Shown piece after piece: positions 18,489-27,742 of a DNA stretch of 64,000 bases. The position numbers were made by a program, and so were the translations under genes. The notes beneath the pieces are model-generated. The model was not told where the DNA came from. It did no database searches and worked only from the letters and a program-made list of their open reading frames with translations. How positions within the stretch are numbered: the first letter of the stretch is position 1; every line of letters starts with the position of its first letter. Source of the stretch: Bacteroidaceae bacterium (GTDB lineage Bacteria > Bacteroidota > Bacteroidia > Bacteroidales > Bacteroidaceae); the NCBI GenBank assembly GCA_024401215.1, contig JAKSLL010000010.1, positions 1-64,000 of the forward strand, given 5' to 3'.

Positions 18489-18534
18489 TAATTTTATCTT
18501 ATTTTAATATTCATTCATCAAATAACACCATTAC

Positions 18535-19578
18535 TTAATTGTCGAACAGGTTACCCATTCCGCTTTTATCATTAGGATTCACCCAAGGATTTCTGCCAAG
18601 ATGCTTATAAGCCATTTCCGTTACTTCCCTGCCTCGGAGAGTGCGTTTAATGAATCCCTCTTTGATCAAGAATGGCTCATAAACCTCCTCTAATGTGCCT
18701 GTATCCTCTCCTATCGCTGTTGCTATAGTGCCGACACCAACAGGACCTCCTTTGAACTTATCAATTATCGTGAGGAGAATCTTATTGTCAATCTCGTCAA
18801 GGCCGAACTTATCTATATTGAGTGCCTCAAGAGCCATGTGAGCAATATCAAGGTTTATTGTGCCATTGCCTTTCACCTGGGCAAAATCTCTGACACGGCG
18901 AAGAAGGGCGTTAGCAATACGAGGAGTGCCACGTGAACGACCAGCAATCTCAACTGCAGCATCATACTCGCATGGCACACCAAGAAGTTTTGCCGAACGG
19001 AGGATGATCTTAGAGAGAATAGCACTATCGTAATATTCAAGATGCAGGTTTATACCGAAGCGAGCGCGCAGAGGTGCTGTAAGAAGTCCACTTCGTGTTG
19101 TAGCGCCTACAAGAGTGAACGGGTTGAGATCTATCTGTATGCTTCTGGCTGAAGGACCCTTGTCTATCATAATGTCTATACGGTAATCCTCCATTGCAGA
19201 GTAGAGATACTCCTCAACAATAGGAGAAAGACGATGTATCTCATCGATAAACAGCACATCATTAGCTTCAAGGGAGGTGAGAATGCCAGCCAAGTCACCA
19301 GGTTTATCAAGTACAGGCCCAGAAGTCACCTTAAAGCCTACCCCAAGCTCATTAGCAATAATGTTGGAAAGTGTTGTCTTACCCAATCCAGGAGGCCCAT
19401 GCAGAAGTGTATGGTCGAGGGGTTCACCACGAAAACGTGCTGCCTCAACAAATACTCTGAGGTTCTCAACAACCTTACCCTGACCGCTGAAATCCTCAAA
19501 ACGCAAAGGGCGCAAGGCATTCTCAAAATCCTTGTCTTTCTTTCCGCGTTCTTCTCTTATGTCAAAATCTTCAGTCAC
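18535..19578 (-). CDS. ruvB: Holliday junction branch migration ATPase RuvB
   Basis: RuvB is the hexameric motor that, with RuvA, migrates Holliday junctions. The 347-aa sequence shows [12 protein letters not shown], Walker [10 protein letters not shown] around residues 61-69, Walker B FIDEIHRL and sensor 1 [18 protein letters not shown] with the arginine finger. A winged-helix C-terminus contains [25 protein letters not shown]. Length is typical. It is a single gene with its own terminator; ruvA and ruvC are not nearby. Confidence 0.97.
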   Translation of the reverse strand: MTEDFDIREERGKKDKDFENALRPLRFEDFSGQGKVVENLRVFVEAARFRGEPLDHTLLHGPPGLGKTTLSNIIANELGVGFKVTSGPVLDKPGDLAGILTSLEANDVLFIDEIHRLSPIVEEYLYSAMEDYRIDIMIDKGPSARSIQIDLNPFTLVGATTRSGLLTAPLRARFGINLHLEYYDSAILSKIILRSAKLLGVPCEYDAAVEIAGRSRGTPRIANALLRRVRDFAQVKGNGTINLDIAHMALEALNIDKFGLDEIDNKILLTIIDKFKGGPVGVGTIATAIGEDTGTLEEVYEPFLIKEGFIKRTLRGREVTEMAYKHLGRNPWVNPNDKSGMGNLFDN

Positions 19579-19710
19579 TTATATATAAATGTATTTATTT
19601 GATTTATTCAAGTTTCAAGCTCCAAATGAAAGGAGTTAAAAGGAGCTAACAATACTTTGTAAATTAAGAATTCAAAATTCAAAATTAAGATTGAGCAATG
19701 AAATTAACCT

Positions 19711-19745
19711 CGTATTTCGTATTTCGTATTTCGTATTTCGTAATT
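19711..19745. repeat. Five tandem copies of a 7-bp unit (CGTATTT)
   Basis: Four exact CGTATTT units and one CGTAATT variant lie between the U32 gene and ruvB. The adjoining 19660-19690 holds AATTCAAAATTAAGA-type AT repeats. This is a simple-sequence tract that could vary in copy number. Confidence 0.8.
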
Positions 19746-19773
19746 CAGAAATAGAATCTTAAAGTTTTTCTGC

Positions 19774-21081
19774 CTATTTCTGGGTGAGCTGCATGCTCTC
19801 ATCATTCACAAGCACGAACATGCGGTCATTCATGCGCACGCGCTCGTTCACCTTTATAGAGATAATGTCACCTTTCTTTGCTACCTCAACAGGATAACTC
19901 TTATGAGGGTCTTTAGGGTCATCTACTCTCAATTCTCCTACCGGCTGAATGAGTGCGCCTGTTGTAGGACCTGTCACAAGCATCTTGTCAGTGGCTTTGA
20001 TATCGCAATTCTCAACAAGGAACTCTGCCACACCAATCTTAGCGAAATATTTAGTGCATTTTGCGCAGTACACCTTCTTCTCTGTAGCTTTGCTTCCATA
20101 CACCTCACACCATTCTCCGAGTTTCTGCCCCTGATAATAGCCATCCCAGAATCCACGATTGAAGACGGTAGAAAGCTGCTTATCCCACTCTTCTTTTGCT
20201 TCGTCAGTAAACAATTTATCTTCGTCAGGGTGGTCATTGTCATGAAGCACGGCATTGATGGCTTCGTTGTATGCCTTCACCACGGTGTAAACATACTCTG
20301 GTCCTCTTGCCCTGCCCTCAATTTTCAACACACGCACACCAGCATTCATCATCACATCAATAAAACTTATTGTTTTGAGGTCTTTAGGAGACATGATGTA
20401 TTTATTGTCAACTGCCAACTCTGTGCCTGTCTCTATGTCTTTCACATCGTAAGCTCGACGACAAATCTGCACACATTCACCACGATTAGCACTTCTGCCT
20501 GCATTCTGCAGACTCAGATAGCATTTACCGCTGATTGCCATACACAATGCTCCATGGCAAAACATCTCTATCCTTATCAACTCCCCTTTAGGACCGCGTA
20601 TGTCCTGCTCCACTATCTGCTGATAGATGTCTCTAACCTGCCACATATTCAACTCGCGAGCCAACACCACCACATCAGCAAAATGAGCATAAAATTTCAA
20701 TGCTTCGATATTGGAGATGTTGAGCTGTGTAGAAAGATGCACTTCCTGATCAACCTTCTGGCAGTATGTCAGCACAGCCACATCGCTTGCTATGACGGCA
20801 GAGATGTTGGCTGCTTTTGCTGCATCGATGATTTCATGCATAGTCTCTATGTCTTCACCATAAATTATTGTATTTACAGTAAGGTATGACTTCACATTAT
20901 TATCATGACAGATGGCTGCAATCTCCTTCAAGTCATCGATAGTGAAGGGGTTGGCAGAGTGACTGCGCATGTTGAGCTTGCCTATACCAAAATATATGGA
21001 GTTTGCTCCAGCCTTAATAGCTGCCGCAAGACTCTCGCGACATCCCACGGGAGCCATTATTTCAAAATCTGTTCGTTTCAT
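19774..21081 (-). CDS. U32 family peptidase-like protein (TrhP/RlhA-type RNA hydroxylation enzyme)
   Basis: U32 proteins were named peptidases, but characterised members (TrhP, RlhA) are needed for hydroxylation of tRNA or 23S rRNA. I choose the start MKRTDFEIMAPVGCRE at 21081 (435 aa) rather than the in-frame 21129, because a -7 element lies at 21087-21094, between the two. The signature EMFCHGALCMAISGKCYLS with clustered cysteines is present near the middle, as is RRAYDVKD. The C-terminal beta domain matches the prephenate-linked U32 group. It stands alone on the minus strand. Confidence 0.88.
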   Translation of the reverse strand: MKRTDFEIMAPVGCRESLAAAIKAGANSIYFGIGKLNMRSHSANPFTIDDLKEIAAICHDNNVKSYLTVNTIIYGEDIETMHEIIDAAKAANISAVIASDVAVLTYCQKVDQEVHLSTQLNISNIEALKFYAHFADVVVLARELNMWQVRDIYQQIVEQDIRGPKGELIRIEMFCHGALCMAISGKCYLSLQNAGRSANRGECVQICRRAYDVKDIETGTELAVDNKYIMSPKDLKTISFIDVMMNAGVRVLKIEGRARGPEYVYTVVKAYNEAINAVLHDNDHPDEDKLFTDEAKEEWDKQLSTVFNRGFWDGYYQGQKLGEWCEVYGSKATEKKVYCAKCTKYFAKIGVAEFLVENCDIKATDKMLVTGPTTGALIQPVGELRVDDPKDPHKSYPVEVAKKGDIISIKVNERVRMNDRMFVLVNDESMQLTQK

Positions 21082-21086
21082 AGGTG

Positions 21087-21094
21087 CAAAGGTA
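21087..21094 (-). promoter_or_regulatory. -7 element immediately upstream of the U32 gene
   Basis: On the minus strand TACCTTTG ends only 5 nt before the ATG at 21081. Transcription would start at or next to the start codon, so the mRNA may be leaderless. This motif also argues against the upstream start. Confidence 0.5.
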
Positions 21095-21181
21095 GTGTTT
21101 TTTAATGAAGAACGATGAACAAAGAACAAAGAATTTAAAACTCAAACATTTCTTATGTGTGAGCTATTGATAAGACATCTG

Positions 21182-22357
21182 TTAAATCTTACTGCATTTT
21201 AACAGCGTGTCACCCAATCCGTTCACTTTAGCCCCAAAGAGATAAACATCTCCTCCGTCACGAATACCTGTTCGCTTGCGCAGCTCATCTGCAGAGATAA
21301 TGAAATTGCGAGTAGCAATGTTTGCCTGCGGAATGATTTTTCGAAGCTGCTTCAGAGTCTTTGAGGAGAAAGGAATTGTTTCGTCAATAACGAAGATGCG
21401 CCCAGGAAAATCTGCAACCAATTCTGATGAAGTCATGAGACGAGTGTCGTAGTCAAGCTGAGCTATAGCATAGCGACTGCAAAGAGTGGCAAATGCCTGC
21501 GCCTTCATGAGTGTGACATCAGGCTCATAAAGGTATCTGCCAATCTCTGATACAGAAACTGACGTTTCATCGGATAAGATAAATGAGTAGTCAAACCTTT
21601 TTGCAGAGAGAAAGTCAACACAATGCACCGTCACATCGCTATCTGCTTTTTCAGCCTTCTGAACAAAAAGCACTTCCTTGCATTCATTCTTTACTGCTAC
21701 AACATGCACTTCTGCAACATTCCTCAATTTGCGCAAAGCATCAGTAATGTCAACCATTGGGGAAACTTTTGTCACTACCGACTTTGCATGGGCGAGAAGC
21801 TCATCCTGCCACTCTATAATGTTTGGTTCGCAATCCTCTATGGCATACACTCTGCTTCCATCTGTTGCCCTTCTTGCTGGATCGAGATAAATGACATCCA
21901 CCGTTGGAATGGGCATATCCCTACCATCACCATTACGAATCTCAATAGAAGGATGAGTGCCATCATCAAGCACAGAGAAATTATGTCTTGCAGCTTCACA
22001 AAGATGTGACTGCCTCTCTGTATATATGGCTTTTGTCATGCCTTCTGTCATATACCAGAAGTCAACACCCATGCCACCCGTCATGTCGCATAAGCTTTCG
22101 CCTTCGATAATGCTCCTCTTGTAGCGAGCAGTCTGTTCGCTGCTGCATTGCTCTGCTGGAATACGTCCTCCAGTGATAATATCAGGATTAGCATACCACT
22201 CATGAAGCTTATTTTTCAACCGCTTGCGTGCTTCTATCTGATCGACAGCAAAGGGCACATCTATATCAGGATATTTCCTTGCTGAAAGAAGCAATGATGA
22301 TGTATCGTCATTTATATGTTTCTGGATGAAATCGCGAAGCGTTGAAGTCCAAAGCAT
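21182..22357 (-). CDS. Class I SAM-dependent methyltransferase with THUMP-like domain
   Basis: The 391-aa protein has an N-terminal helical region, then a Rossmann methyltransferase core with SLCDMTGGMGVDFWYM (SAM-binding motif I) and VIYLDPARRA (motif IV, DPxR type). A C-terminal THUMP-like domain ends ...VNGLGDTLLKC. This architecture is found across Bacteroidota and is expected to modify RNA, but the substrate is not known. It is the first gene on the minus strand left of the divergent gap with mnmG. Confidence 0.85.
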   Translation of the reverse strand: MLWTSTLRDFIQKHINDDTSSLLLSARKYPDIDVPFAVDQIEARKRLKNKLHEWYANPDIITGGRIPAEQCSSEQTARYKRSIIEGESLCDMTGGMGVDFWYMTEGMTKAIYTERQSHLCEAARHNFSVLDDGTHPSIEIRNGDGRDMPIPTVDVIYLDPARRATDGSRVYAIEDCEPNIIEWQDELLAHAKSVVTKVSPMVDITDALRKLRNVAEVHVVAVKNECKEVLFVQKAEKADSDVTVHCVDFLSAKRFDYSFILSDETSVSVSEIGRYLYEPDVTLMKAQAFATLCSRYAIAQLDYDTRLMTSSELVADFPGRIFVIDETIPFSSKTLKQLRKIIPQANIATRNFIISADELRKRTGIRDGGDVYLFGAKVNGLGDTLLKCSKI

Positions 22358-22805
22358 TGTATGGTGTTTTTAATTTATCAGTTTCAACTTTAGTATCTGG
22401 TCAAAATTAACAATAAATTACCTATCTTCCAAATCATCTCCTGTTTATTTGTTCAAAAAGCCCAATTTCATTATACACATCAATAAATATAGTATTTATA
22501 CCCAACAACGCTAATATGCATTACGGGCTAAAGCTAACTATCGTTACGGGCAAATGCTACTATACGTTACGAGCAAATGCTACGATTTTGTAAACTACAG
22601 AAGCAAGTGCCTCTATTGAAGACTGACAAAGGCTGATATCGTGAACAATAATATAAAGACAAAAAGTCTTCGCATCAAGTTCTATATCACTATCTTTATT
22701 TTTCAATCTACACATATAATTAGGCATTTTATAACATTTGTTTAATTATAGCAATAACTTTTGTCGTTTTTCTATTATCTTTGCAATTATTAAATTTATA
22801 AAAGG
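22358..22805. other. Divergent intergenic region between the methyltransferase and mnmG
   Basis: This 448-bp stretch holds a three-unit tandem repeat (22515-22583), then AT-rich sequence. The mnmG -7 element TATCTTTG lies at 22776-22783, but a TTTG (22760-22763) is only 12 nt away and the correct -33 position is a poor match. I see no coding sequence. Confidence 0.5.
22515..22583. repeat. Three tandem about 23-bp units (CGTTACGGGCWAAWGCTA type)
   Basis: The units share the core TTACGGGC or TTACGAGC followed by TAAAGCTA or AAATGCTA with a period of about 22-23 bp. A related three-unit array lies at 59848-59910 and shares the 19-mer TATCGTTACGGGCTAAAGC in near-identical form. There are no spacers, so this is not a CRISPR. 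Confidence 0.7.
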
Positions 22806-24716
22806 ATGATTTTCAATTACGATGTTATTGTAGTGGGAGCAGGTCACGCTGGATGCGAAGCAGCCGCAGCTGCAGCAAATCTTGGTGCTAAGACATGCCT
22901 TATCACTATGGACATGAACAAGATTGCACAGATGTCGTGCAACCCTGCTATTGGCGGTATTGCCAAAGGACAGATTGTTAGAGAGATTGATGCTTTGGGA
23001 GGACAAACGGGCATTGTGACTGACCGCTGCAGCCTGCAATTCAGGATGTTAAACCTTTCAAAAGGACCTGCTGTGTGGAGTCCGAGAGCACAATGCGATA
23101 GGGGAAAGTTTATCTGGACATGGAGAGAAATTCTCGAAAACACCCCAAATCTAAACATCTGGCAAGACCAAGTAAAAGAGTTAATCATTGAAAATCAAGA
23201 GGTTCAAGGATTGATAACATACTACGGAGCAGAGTTTAGGGCTAAGTGCGTGATTATCACAGCGGGCACTTTCCTTAATGGCCTCATGCACATCGGCAGA
23301 GTAAAACTTGCTGGTGGCAGATGCTCCGAACCAGCATCACTTGAACTAACTGAATCCATCACAAAACATGGCATACGTTCTGGTAGGATGAAGACAGGTA
23401 CACCTGTGCGCATCGATAAAAGAAGTGTGGACTTCTCTCTTATGGAAAAACAAGAAGGTGACCACAGCTTCCACAAATTCTCATACATGCCAAGCGAACA
23501 TTCAGCAGTTTCTGAGGAAGCACGCAACAATCTTCCATGCTGGATATGCTACACAAATAAGGATGTGCATGATATCTTACGTTCTGGATTCGCTGACTCT
23601 CCACTATATAACGGTCAAATCCAAAGCATAGGCCCTCGCTACTGTCCAAGCATCGAGACTAAACTTCACACCTTCCCTGATAAGGAAGAACACATGCTTT
23701 TCCTCGAACCTGAAGGAGAGACAACAAATGAGATGTATCTTAACGGATTCTCTTCCTCTCTCCCTCTCGACACTCAGCTAAATGCTTTAAGAAAGATTCC
23801 TGCTTTCAGAAATCTTCAAGTGTACCGTCCAGGTTATGCTATAGAGTATGACTTCTTTGATCCTACCCAACTGACACATTCGTTGGAATCAAAGATTGTG
23901 AAAAATCTTTTCTTTGCAGGACAAGTGAATGGAACAACAGGCTACGAAGAAGCAGCAGGTCAGGGACTCATAGCTGGTATAAATGCAGCTATCAACTGCA
24001 ACGCGTCACTCAACAATGGAGAGCCTTTCATATTGAAGAGAAACGAAGCATACATAGGTGTGCTTATCGACGACCTTGTGACGAAAGGCGTTGATGAACC
24101 ATATCGTATGTTTACATCAAGGGCGGAATACAGAATCCTCCTTCGTCAAGACGATGCTGATATGCGTCTCACAGAACGAAGCTTCAAACTCGGATTGGCA
24201 AGCAAGGAAAGATACGAGATGATGCTGTCTAAGCAGGAAAAGATAAATGCTATAATAGATTTCGCTTCAAACTTCTCTATCAAAGCCTCAATCATAAATC
24301 CTGCTTTAGAGGCATTGGGTACTTCCCCACTTCGACAAGGCTGCAAGTTGGACGAACTGCTTGAACGTCCTCAGATAAATATTAAAAACATTCTTCCGCA
24401 CATTGACACATTCAGAAAGGAAGTGAATAAAATCCTCGAAAAGGAAGAAAGAAGCGAAGAGATTCTCGAATGCGCAGAAATAAAAATCAAATACAGAGGC
24501 TACATTCTTCGTGAACAGCAAATGGCTGAAAAGATGATTCGCCTTGAGAATATCAAAATCAAAGGAAAGTTTGATTATCCAAATCTCACACAAATATCTA
24601 TTGAAGCCAGACAGAAACTTCAGGCTATTCAACCTATAACGCTTGCACAAGCTTCGCGAATACCTGGAGTAAGTCCATCTGACATCAACATTATGCTTGT
24701 GTTAATGGGCAGATAA
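22806..24716 (+). CDS. mnmG: tRNA uridine-5-carboxymethylaminomethyl modification enzyme MnmG (GidA)
   Basis: MnmG, with MnmE, installs the cmnm5 group at wobble U34 of several tRNAs using FAD, NADH, folate and glycine. The 636-aa protein begins with an FAD-binding VVGAGHAGCEAAAAAANLG and contains MSCNPAIGGIAKGQIVREIDALGG. The second GidA signature appears as GQVNGTTGYEEAAGQGLIAGINAA, and the C-terminus is a helical MnmE-binding domain ending IPGVSPSDINIMLVLMGR. A parS site begins at the base after the stop codon. mnmG is often near the origin in bacteria, which fits the other evidence here. Confidence 0.97.
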   Translation: MIFNYDVIVVGAGHAGCEAAAAAANLGAKTCLITMDMNKIAQMSCNPAIGGIAKGQIVREIDALGGQTGIVTDRCSLQFRMLNLSKGPAVWSPRAQCDRGKFIWTWREILENTPNLNIWQDQVKELIIENQEVQGLITYYGAEFRAKCVIITAGTFLNGLMHIGRVKLAGGRCSEPASLELTESITKHGIRSGRMKTGTPVRIDKRSVDFSLMEKQEGDHSFHKFSYMPSEHSAVSEEARNNLPCWICYTNKDVHDILRSGFADSPLYNGQIQSIGPRYCPSIETKLHTFPDKEEHMLFLEPEGETTNEMYLNGFSSSLPLDTQLNALRKIPAFRNLQVYRPGYAIEYDFFDPTQLTHSLESKIVKNLFFAGQVNGTTGYEEAAGQGLIAGINAAINCNASLNNGEPFILKRNEAYIGVLIDDLVTKGVDEPYRMFTSRAEYRILLRQDDADMRLTERSFKLGLASKERYEMMLSKQEKINAIIDFASNFSIKASIINPALEALGTSPLRQGCKLDELLERPQINIKNILPHIDTFRKEVNKILEKEERSEEILECAEIKIKYRGYILREQQMAEKMIRLENIKIKGKFDYPNLTQISIEARQKLQAIQPITLAQASRIPGVSPSDINIMLVLMGR

Positions 24717-24732
24717 TGTTCCACGTGAAACA
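24717..24732. promoter_or_regulatory. parS: parS site (ParB-binding centromere)
   Basis: TGTTCCACGTGAAACA is identical to the B. subtilis parS consensus TGTTNCACGTGAAACA with all 16 positions matching. It starts directly after the mnmG stop. A second site in opposite orientation lies at 25867-25882. Such exact 16-mers are very unlikely twice in 1.2 kb by chance. Confidence 0.93.
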
Positions 24733-25066
24733 ATTTTATCGTATATTATGATATAATAACAAGTTACATAAATCCTTTTGAATCGACTTAACGCTAAACA
24801 TAAAAACATAGCGATTCCAATGGAGAAAATTAATCGATACAAGAGGTTAATTATTAAACTTACATCATAAAGAAAATACAATACATAGCTTGAGATAGTT
24901 TCAAACATACAATGAGAAAGTTGCTATACTTAGATGTTAGAATAAAGGATGCTACTCGAAAGAATCATAAACATAAAACCGCTAGAGTAGAAGTAAGCAA
25001 CCATACAACTTTCGAATTTGCATGAAAAAGACAATAGACAAAAAATAACAGAAATAACTTTATAGC
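24733..25066. other. AT-rich gap between parS and apt
   Basis: No gene is visible. The sequence is A-rich on the plus strand; an open frame on the minus strand here (24702-24908) has no recognisable protein features. TAACTTTAT ahead of the apt start is a partial -7 match. Confidence 0.5.
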
Positions 25067-25597
25067 ATGAACAACGAATATTTACTTTCAAATTTAAGGT
25101 CAATACCTGACTTCCCGAAGAAAGGTATAAACTTCAGAGATGTCACTACCCTATTCAAAGATGCAAAAGCATTGGAGGTAATGGAGGATGAATTGTATGA
25201 ACTTTACAAAGACAAAGGAATAACAAAGGTCGTTGGATTGGAAACAAGAGGCTATGTTATGGGTTCCATTTTAGCCAGAAGATTAGGGGCTGGATTTGTG
25301 ATGGCACGCAAACCAGGAAAACTTCCTTGCAAAACAATTAAAGAATCTTATACAAAGGAGTATGGCACAGACAGTATAGAAATACATGTTGATGCTCTCG
25401 ATGAAAACGATGTTGTTCTAATACACGACGATCTACTTGCAACCGGAGGAACCATAAAGGCAGCATGGAATCTAGTAAAGCATTTCAATGTCAAAAAGTG
25501 CTATATGAATTTTATAATAGAAATCAGAGATGAAGGTTTGAAAGGAAGAGAGTTTATTGGAGATGGAGTAGAAATTACTACACTCCTTTCTGTATAG
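25067..25597 (+). CDS. apt: Adenine phosphoribosyltransferase
   Basis: Apt converts adenine and PRPP to AMP in purine salvage. The 176-aa protein shows IPDFPKKGINFRDVTTL at the N-terminus, GLETRGYVMGSILARRLGAGFVMARKPGKLP in the middle, and the PRPP-binding VVLIHDDLLATGGTIKAA near residues 126-143. It lies between the two parS sites. The codons are rich in A and C endings, like its plus-strand neighbours. Confidence 0.96.
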   Translation: MNNEYLLSNLRSIPDFPKKGINFRDVTTLFKDAKALEVMEDELYELYKDKGITKVVGLETRGYVMGSILARRLGAGFVMARKPGKLPCKTIKESYTKEYGTDSIEIHVDALDENDVVLIHDDLLATGGTIKAAWNLVKHFNVKKCYMNFIIEIRDEGLKGREFIGDGVEITTLLSV

Positions 25598-25866
25598 GAA
25601 GGGTAAGTAACAACCAAGGGTGGCATTCTACAATTCTCTTAATTTGCCACGCCGAGGCTAAGGTTCCTGAGAATAAAAACAGTTTGGACCAGATACTTAA
25701 ACTCATAGAGCATTACACTCTTAATGAGTGCCACACAGAAGTTAAAGGAGCTATCAATACATCCACATAGCACCTACTGTTGTAGAAAGTTTCACGGATT
25801 CACACTGAGATTTAATGTTTAACAACTTTTCATTTCTTGCTGAAAATATACAAGTTACGAAGAAAT
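25598..25866 (+). pseudogene. Intergenic stretch with a possible gene remnant
   Basis: One plus-strand frame stays open, without an ATG, to a TAG at about 25770. It encodes segments such as GWHSTILLICHAEAK, LDQILKLIEHYTLNE and CHTEVKGAINTST. The look is protein-like, but I cannot assign a family and there is no start. It may be the degraded 3' end of a lost gene between apt and uvrC, or chance. Confidence 0.2.
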
Positions 25867-25882
25867 TGTTTCACGTGGAACA
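25867..25882. promoter_or_regulatory. parS: Second parS site, inverted relative to the first
   Basis: TGTTTCACGTGGAACA is the exact reverse complement of the site at 24717-24732. It lies 31 nt ahead of uvrC. The pair brackets apt, 1,150 bp apart. Confidence 0.93.
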
Positions 25883-25912
25883 TTTTTGTAGTTAGATTAT
25901 TACTTTAACCGA

Positions 25913-27736
25913 ATGATAAAAGAGGAAGAAAGACTGAAGAGATTAAAGCTAATAGTAAATAGCTTATCTGAAAAACCTGGTTGCTATCAATACCTCGATA
26001 GCAACGGGAGAGTCATATATGTAGGTAAAGCGAAGAATCTAAAACGAAGGGTAAGTTCTTATTTCAACAATAGCGCTAAAAACAGAAAGACCGAGATACT
26101 TGTAAGTAAGATTCAAGACATAAAATATATTATTGTTCCATCAGATGAAGATGCGCTTCTACTCGAAAATAATCTCATCAAAAAGTATAAGCCTTTCTAC
26201 AACATATTGCTGAAAGATGATAAATCCTACCCTTCCATGTGCGTCACAAACGAATACCTTCCAAGAGTATTCAAGACAAGAAACATTGATAAAAAGCAAG
26301 GCACATACTATGGTCCATTTAGTCATCAAGGCACTCTCAATGCAATGATAGATCTTATCAATAAACTATACAAGGTAAGATTATGCAAGAAGCCTATCAC
26401 TAAAGATGGAATAGAAGAAGGTAGATACAACGACTGCATGTATCACCATATTAAGAAATGCAATGCACCTTGTTTGGGTTTACAATCACGAGAAGAATAC
26501 CTGCAACAGATATCTGATATAAAAGAAATACTAAGCGGTAATACAAGAAATCTATGCAGCAAATTGATGGATGAAATGATGGAATGTGCAGCTAACGAGG
26601 ATTTCATAAAAGCTGAATCTATCAAACAGAAATATATTCTTGCAAAGGAATTTGATGAAAAAAGCCGCGTTATAACAAGCACTAACCAGAACATAGATGT
26701 TTTCACTATAGAGGTTGATGAAAATCGTGCATTCGTCAATTATATGCATGTGACAAATGGATGTATTAACCAGGCATTCACTTTCGAATATAAGAAAAAA
26801 CTCGATGAAACGAAAGAAGAAATTCTATCGCTTGCTATAGTGGAAATGAGAGAAAGATATGGAAGCAAATCAAAAGAGATAGTACTTCCTTTCGATATTG
26901 ACATTAAATTAAAAGATGTAGAGATTATCATTCCAAGGGCTGGAGATAAGAAGAAACTGCTACTGCTCTCTGAAACTAATGTTCGCCAATTCCGTACCGA
27001 CGCACTTAAACAAGCTGATAAACTTAATCCTGACCAACGAAACATAAATATTCTAAAAGAACTTCAGCATAAACTGAAACTGGATAAAATTCCTATGAGA
27101 ATTGAATGTTTTGATAATTCAAATATCATGGGACAAGATGCTGTAGCCGGATGCGTTGTGTTTATCGGAGGAAAGAAGTCAAAGAATGACTACAGGAAAT
27201 ATAACATAAAAAGTGTCATTGGCCCCGATGACTACGCTTCTATGAGAGAGGTAGTCTATCGTAAATATACACGCTCAATAGAGGAATCTACTCCCCTACC
27301 CGACCTTATAATAACTGATGGTGGTAAGGGACAGATGGAGGTCGTCAGATCAGTTATTGAAGATGAACTTCAACTAAACATCCCTATAGCTGGATTAGCA
27401 AAAGATAATCATCACCGAACAAATCAACTGCTATTCGGTTTTCCTCAAAAAGTTATAGGAATAGAGATGGACAGCCCTCTGTTTAGATTGCTAACACAGA
27501 TCCAAGATGAAGTGCATCGATTTGCTATCACTTTCCATAAATCAAAAAGAATAAAACACACACGAGAATCTGAACTTGACAGTATAAAAGGTATAGGCGA
27601 CGCTACAAAGAAAAGCCTCCTCAAGCAATTCAAGAGTGTAGAACAAATTAAAAAAGCAAATATAGAAGAATTAGAAAAGGTAGTAGGTAAAGCAAAGGCG
27701 GCAATCATCGCACAAGCTTTCGATATTAAGAAATAA
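25913..27736 (+). CDS. uvrC: Excinuclease ABC subunit C
   Basis: UvrC makes both incisions in nucleotide excision repair. The 607-aa protein has an N-terminal GIY-YIG nuclease domain (GCYQYLDSNGRVIYVGKAKNLKRR), a UVR-like helical segment near residues 210-245, and the C-terminal RNase H-like nuclease domain (RIECFDNSNIMGQDAVAGCVVF). It ends in a helix-hairpin-helix pair (LDSIKGIGDATKKSLLKQF). Length is normal. dtd follows after 6 bp, and a parS site sits 30 bp upstream. Confidence 0.97.
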   Translation: MIKEEERLKRLKLIVNSLSEKPGCYQYLDSNGRVIYVGKAKNLKRRVSSYFNNSAKNRKTEILVSKIQDIKYIIVPSDEDALLLENNLIKKYKPFYNILLKDDKSYPSMCVTNEYLPRVFKTRNIDKKQGTYYGPFSHQGTLNAMIDLINKLYKVRLCKKPITKDGIEEGRYNDCMYHHIKKCNAPCLGLQSREEYLQQISDIKEILSGNTRNLCSKLMDEMMECAANEDFIKAESIKQKYILAKEFDEKSRVITSTNQNIDVFTIEVDENRAFVNYMHVTNGCINQAFTFEYKKKLDETKEEILSLAIVEMRERYGSKSKEIVLPFDIDIKLKDVEIIIPRAGDKKKLLLLSETNVRQFRTDALKQADKLNPDQRNINILKELQHKLKLDKIPMRIECFDNSNIMGQDAVAGCVVFIGGKKSKNDYRKYNIKSVIGPDDYASMREVVYRKYTRSIEESTPLPDLIITDGGKGQMEVVRSVIEDELQLNIPIAGLAKDNHHRTNQLLFGFPQKVIGIEMDSPLFRLLTQIQDEVHRFAITFHKSKRIKHTRESELDSIKGIGDATKKSLLKQFKSVEQIKKANIEELEKVVGKAKAAIIAQAFDIKK

Positions 27737-27742
27737 TAAAGT

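Noticed and set aside
18930..18945. AGTGCCACGTGAACGA in ruvB as a third parS site
   Set aside because: Only 12 of 16 positions match the ParB consensus and it lies in conserved ruvB codons, so it is probably chance.
22515..22583. Tandem repeats as a CRISPR array
   Set aside because: Units are contiguous with no unique spacers and there are no cas genes in the window.
24702..24908. Minus-strand 68-residue frame after mnmG
   Set aside because: It is AT-rich and hydrophobic by composition only, overlaps the mnmG end and the parS site, and has no start context.
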